Source of the DNA: Herbidospora solisilvae | Lineage (GTDB): Bacteria > Actinomycetota > Actinomycetes > Streptosporangiales > Streptosporangiaceae | NCBI RefSeq assembly: GCF_009901565.1 | Contig: NZ_WXEW01000016.1 | Coordinates: 1-62,641 of the forward strand | Reading direction: 5' to 3' | DNA: 62,641 bases | Shown: in pieces, positions 61,732-62,641 of the stretch | Position numbering within the stretch: the first letter of the stretch is position 1 | Layout: every line of letters starts with the position of its first letter | The notes under the pieces: model-generated | Seen by the model: only the letters and a program-made list of their open reading frames with translations | What the model was told of the DNA's origin: nothing | Databases searched by the model: none | Made by a program: the position numbers and the translations under genes

Positions 61732-62484
61732 TCATTCGACCCTAGGCAGTGGTTGATGGCTGCTGGATTGCGTCTGGGCATCGCGGGATTGTTTCGTCGT
61801 GTCGGTGGTGGTTTGGGTTTCGGCGAGTTGGAGTCGGATGCGGCCCAGGGTGATGAGCATGGAGGCCATGGTGCGTTCGGCTTGGGGGATGGGGCGCAGG
61901 TGCTCGATGGCTTGCGCGTAGCCGGTTTCGGCTTGGCGCAGGTCGCCTTGGGCGGTGTGGATGTCGGCGATGTCTTTTAGCACGGTGGCGTAAGACAGGG
62001 GGTCGGAGTCGGGGTGGATGAGGTCGCGGACGGCCTGGTACAGCTCGAGGGCCTCAGGGTAGGCGTCGCTCATACCGCTGCCACCAAGTTCTTCGTACTG
62101 GCGGGCCAGACGGTGCAGGTGCCGCCATTGTTCAGAGGCCTCTAACCGGGAGACGACCTCGCGGGCCTGTTCCAATACGGTGCATGCTTGGGTGAGGTTC
62201 CCGGCTTCGATGAGGCAGTTGCTGTAGGCCGTCATGGTGGTGAGCAGGTCGCCGAATTCGCCATCGCGGCGGCCTTTGGCTTCGACGGCTCGCTGATAGT
62301 GGGTGATGGCGGCGGCGGTGTCGCCCAGGGCCTGGTGGGTCGAGGCGATGTCATGCAGGATCACCCCGTACAGGCCTGGTTGGTGCTCGGGGTCGGTGAG
62401 GTCGAGCGCTTCCTGGAAGCAGGTCAGTGCCTGTTCCAGCCAGGACGATTTGCCCGCATGGCCTTCCAGGGTCCCTTCGGGCAT
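61732..62484 (-). CDS. TPR-repeat protein, possibly 5'-truncated
   Basis: 250 residues if the ATG at 62484 is used, which has AGGA about 12 bp upstream. At least four TPR-like helical hairpins are visible: LEQALTCFQEALDLTDPEHQ, IASTHQALGDTAAAITHYQR, a helix with ALELYQAVRDLIHP, and IADIHTAQGDLRQAETGYAQ. The tail is Thr/Gln-rich. The frame continues upstream without a stop to the 107-bp end repeat at 62535. The native gene may therefore be longer and cut by the repeat, like the GH3 gene at the other end. It lies upstream of the NLR effector operon on the same strand, separated from it by the hairpin. Confidence 0.7.
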   Translation of the reverse strand: MPEGTLEGHAGKSSWLEQALTCFQEALDLTDPEHQPGLYGVILHDIASTHQALGDTAAAITHYQRAVEAKGRRDGEFGDLLTTMTAYSNCLIEAGNLTQACTVLEQAREVVSRLEASEQWRHLHRLARQYEELGGSGMSDAYPEALELYQAVRDLIHPDSDPLSYATVLKDIADIHTAQGDLRQAETGYAQAIEHLRPIPQAERTMASMLITLGRIRLQLAETQTTTDTTKQSRDAQTQSSSHQPLPRVE

Positions 62485-62534
62485 GGTGCCGTGTCCTTTC
62501 CTTATCGCTTGATTAGGTTCTTCGGCGTGGGCTG

Positions 62535-62641
62535 CTAGGACGTGTTTCGAAGTGTTGTGACGGGCTGGCGTGTCGTGGTCGGGAAATGAAGAAGGTCTCC
62601 GGTAAGTGGGTTGATCGACCAAGAAAAACCTGACCACCGGA
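62535..62641 (-). repeat. Right copy of the 107-bp end repeat
   Basis: Exact reverse complement of 1-107. Read outward it begins CTAGGACGTGTTTCGAAG. The flanking DNA differs from the left end immediately inside the CTAG. Reading outward, a 15-codon frame (MKKVSGKWVDRPRKT) ends in TGA, so no transposase is seen before the window stops. Confidence 0.9.

Noticed and set aside
1-62641. Interpretation as a complete circular or linear plasmid
   Set aside because: Genes are cut at both ends, no replication or partition genes are seen, and the end repeats are short and inverted as expected for a contig broken at an IS.

Overview
The window is GC-rich DNA (roughly 70 percent by eye) with actinomycete gene content. 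It has LAL- and LuxR-type regulators, a DUF6461 protein, a DUF6247/RelE-like pair, a remnant of an F420-type PPOX flavoenzyme, WD40 and NB-ARC/TPR proteins, and many GTG starts. A filamentous actinomycete, perhaps of the Streptosporangiales, is a reasonable guess, but no rRNA or tRNA gene fixes the taxon. The two ends carry the same 107-bp sequence in inverted orientation, and each copy interrupts a gene. The window therefore looks like a contig bounded by two copies of an unresolved mobile element.

Layout. 0-4.4 kb: a beheaded GH3 glycosidase, decayed fragments, an acyltransferase-3 membrane protein and a Tn3 transposase scrap. 4.4-10.5 kb: a large LAL/LuxR regulator with a DUF308 membrane protein, a VOC-fold protein and a secreted tannase/feruloyl-esterase-like enzyme. 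All three target promoters carry the same CCCAGGG/CCCTGGG half-sites, which suggests a local regulon. 10.5-17.1 kb: assimilatory nitrate reductase (nasA-like) and nitrite reductase nirB-nirD with ATGA overlaps, flanked by integrase, TniQ and IS110 remnants; nirB carries a one-base frameshift. 17.2-26.2 kb: accessory genes, including a quinone-oxidoreductase-like MDR protein, a secreted ricin-type lectin, a broken NucA/NucB nuclease, a DUF6461 protein, a broken secreted HNH nuclease, a membrane-anchored HTH protein and a large secreted metzincin-like protease. 26.3-40 kb: a P450 convergent with a LuxR regulator, then a catabolic cluster (MFS permease with two frameshifts, amidohydrolase, alpha/beta hydrolase, FAD monooxygenase, LysR regulator, DUF3500, Zn-alcohol dehydrogenase, atypical SDR, DapA-type aldolase, TetR). 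Two matching T-N11-A boxes link the halves of that cluster.

40-62.6 kb is a conflict/NLR-like island. It holds four STAND (NB-ARC) ATPases with C-terminal TPR arrays (two paralogous pairs), a double seven-bladed WD40 protein with an N-terminal HTH and a central coiled coil, a DUF6247/RelE-like toxin-antitoxin pair, an autoregulated HTH protein, several small membrane proteins and a further TPR protein. The most notable unit is at 58.5-61.5 kb. A 124-residue two-TM protein ends in a Gly/Gln/Asp-rich motif (SGSGRVYQAGGDQTI). The overlapping downstream NB-ARC/TPR gene starts with a closely related motif (SGHGEINQAGGDLTV). The other NLRs carry related N-terminal motifs. This fits a bacterial NLR that signals to a membrane effector by amyloid-like templating. 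Palindromic TGTTTCATA-type hairpins lie at the 3' ends of these genes.
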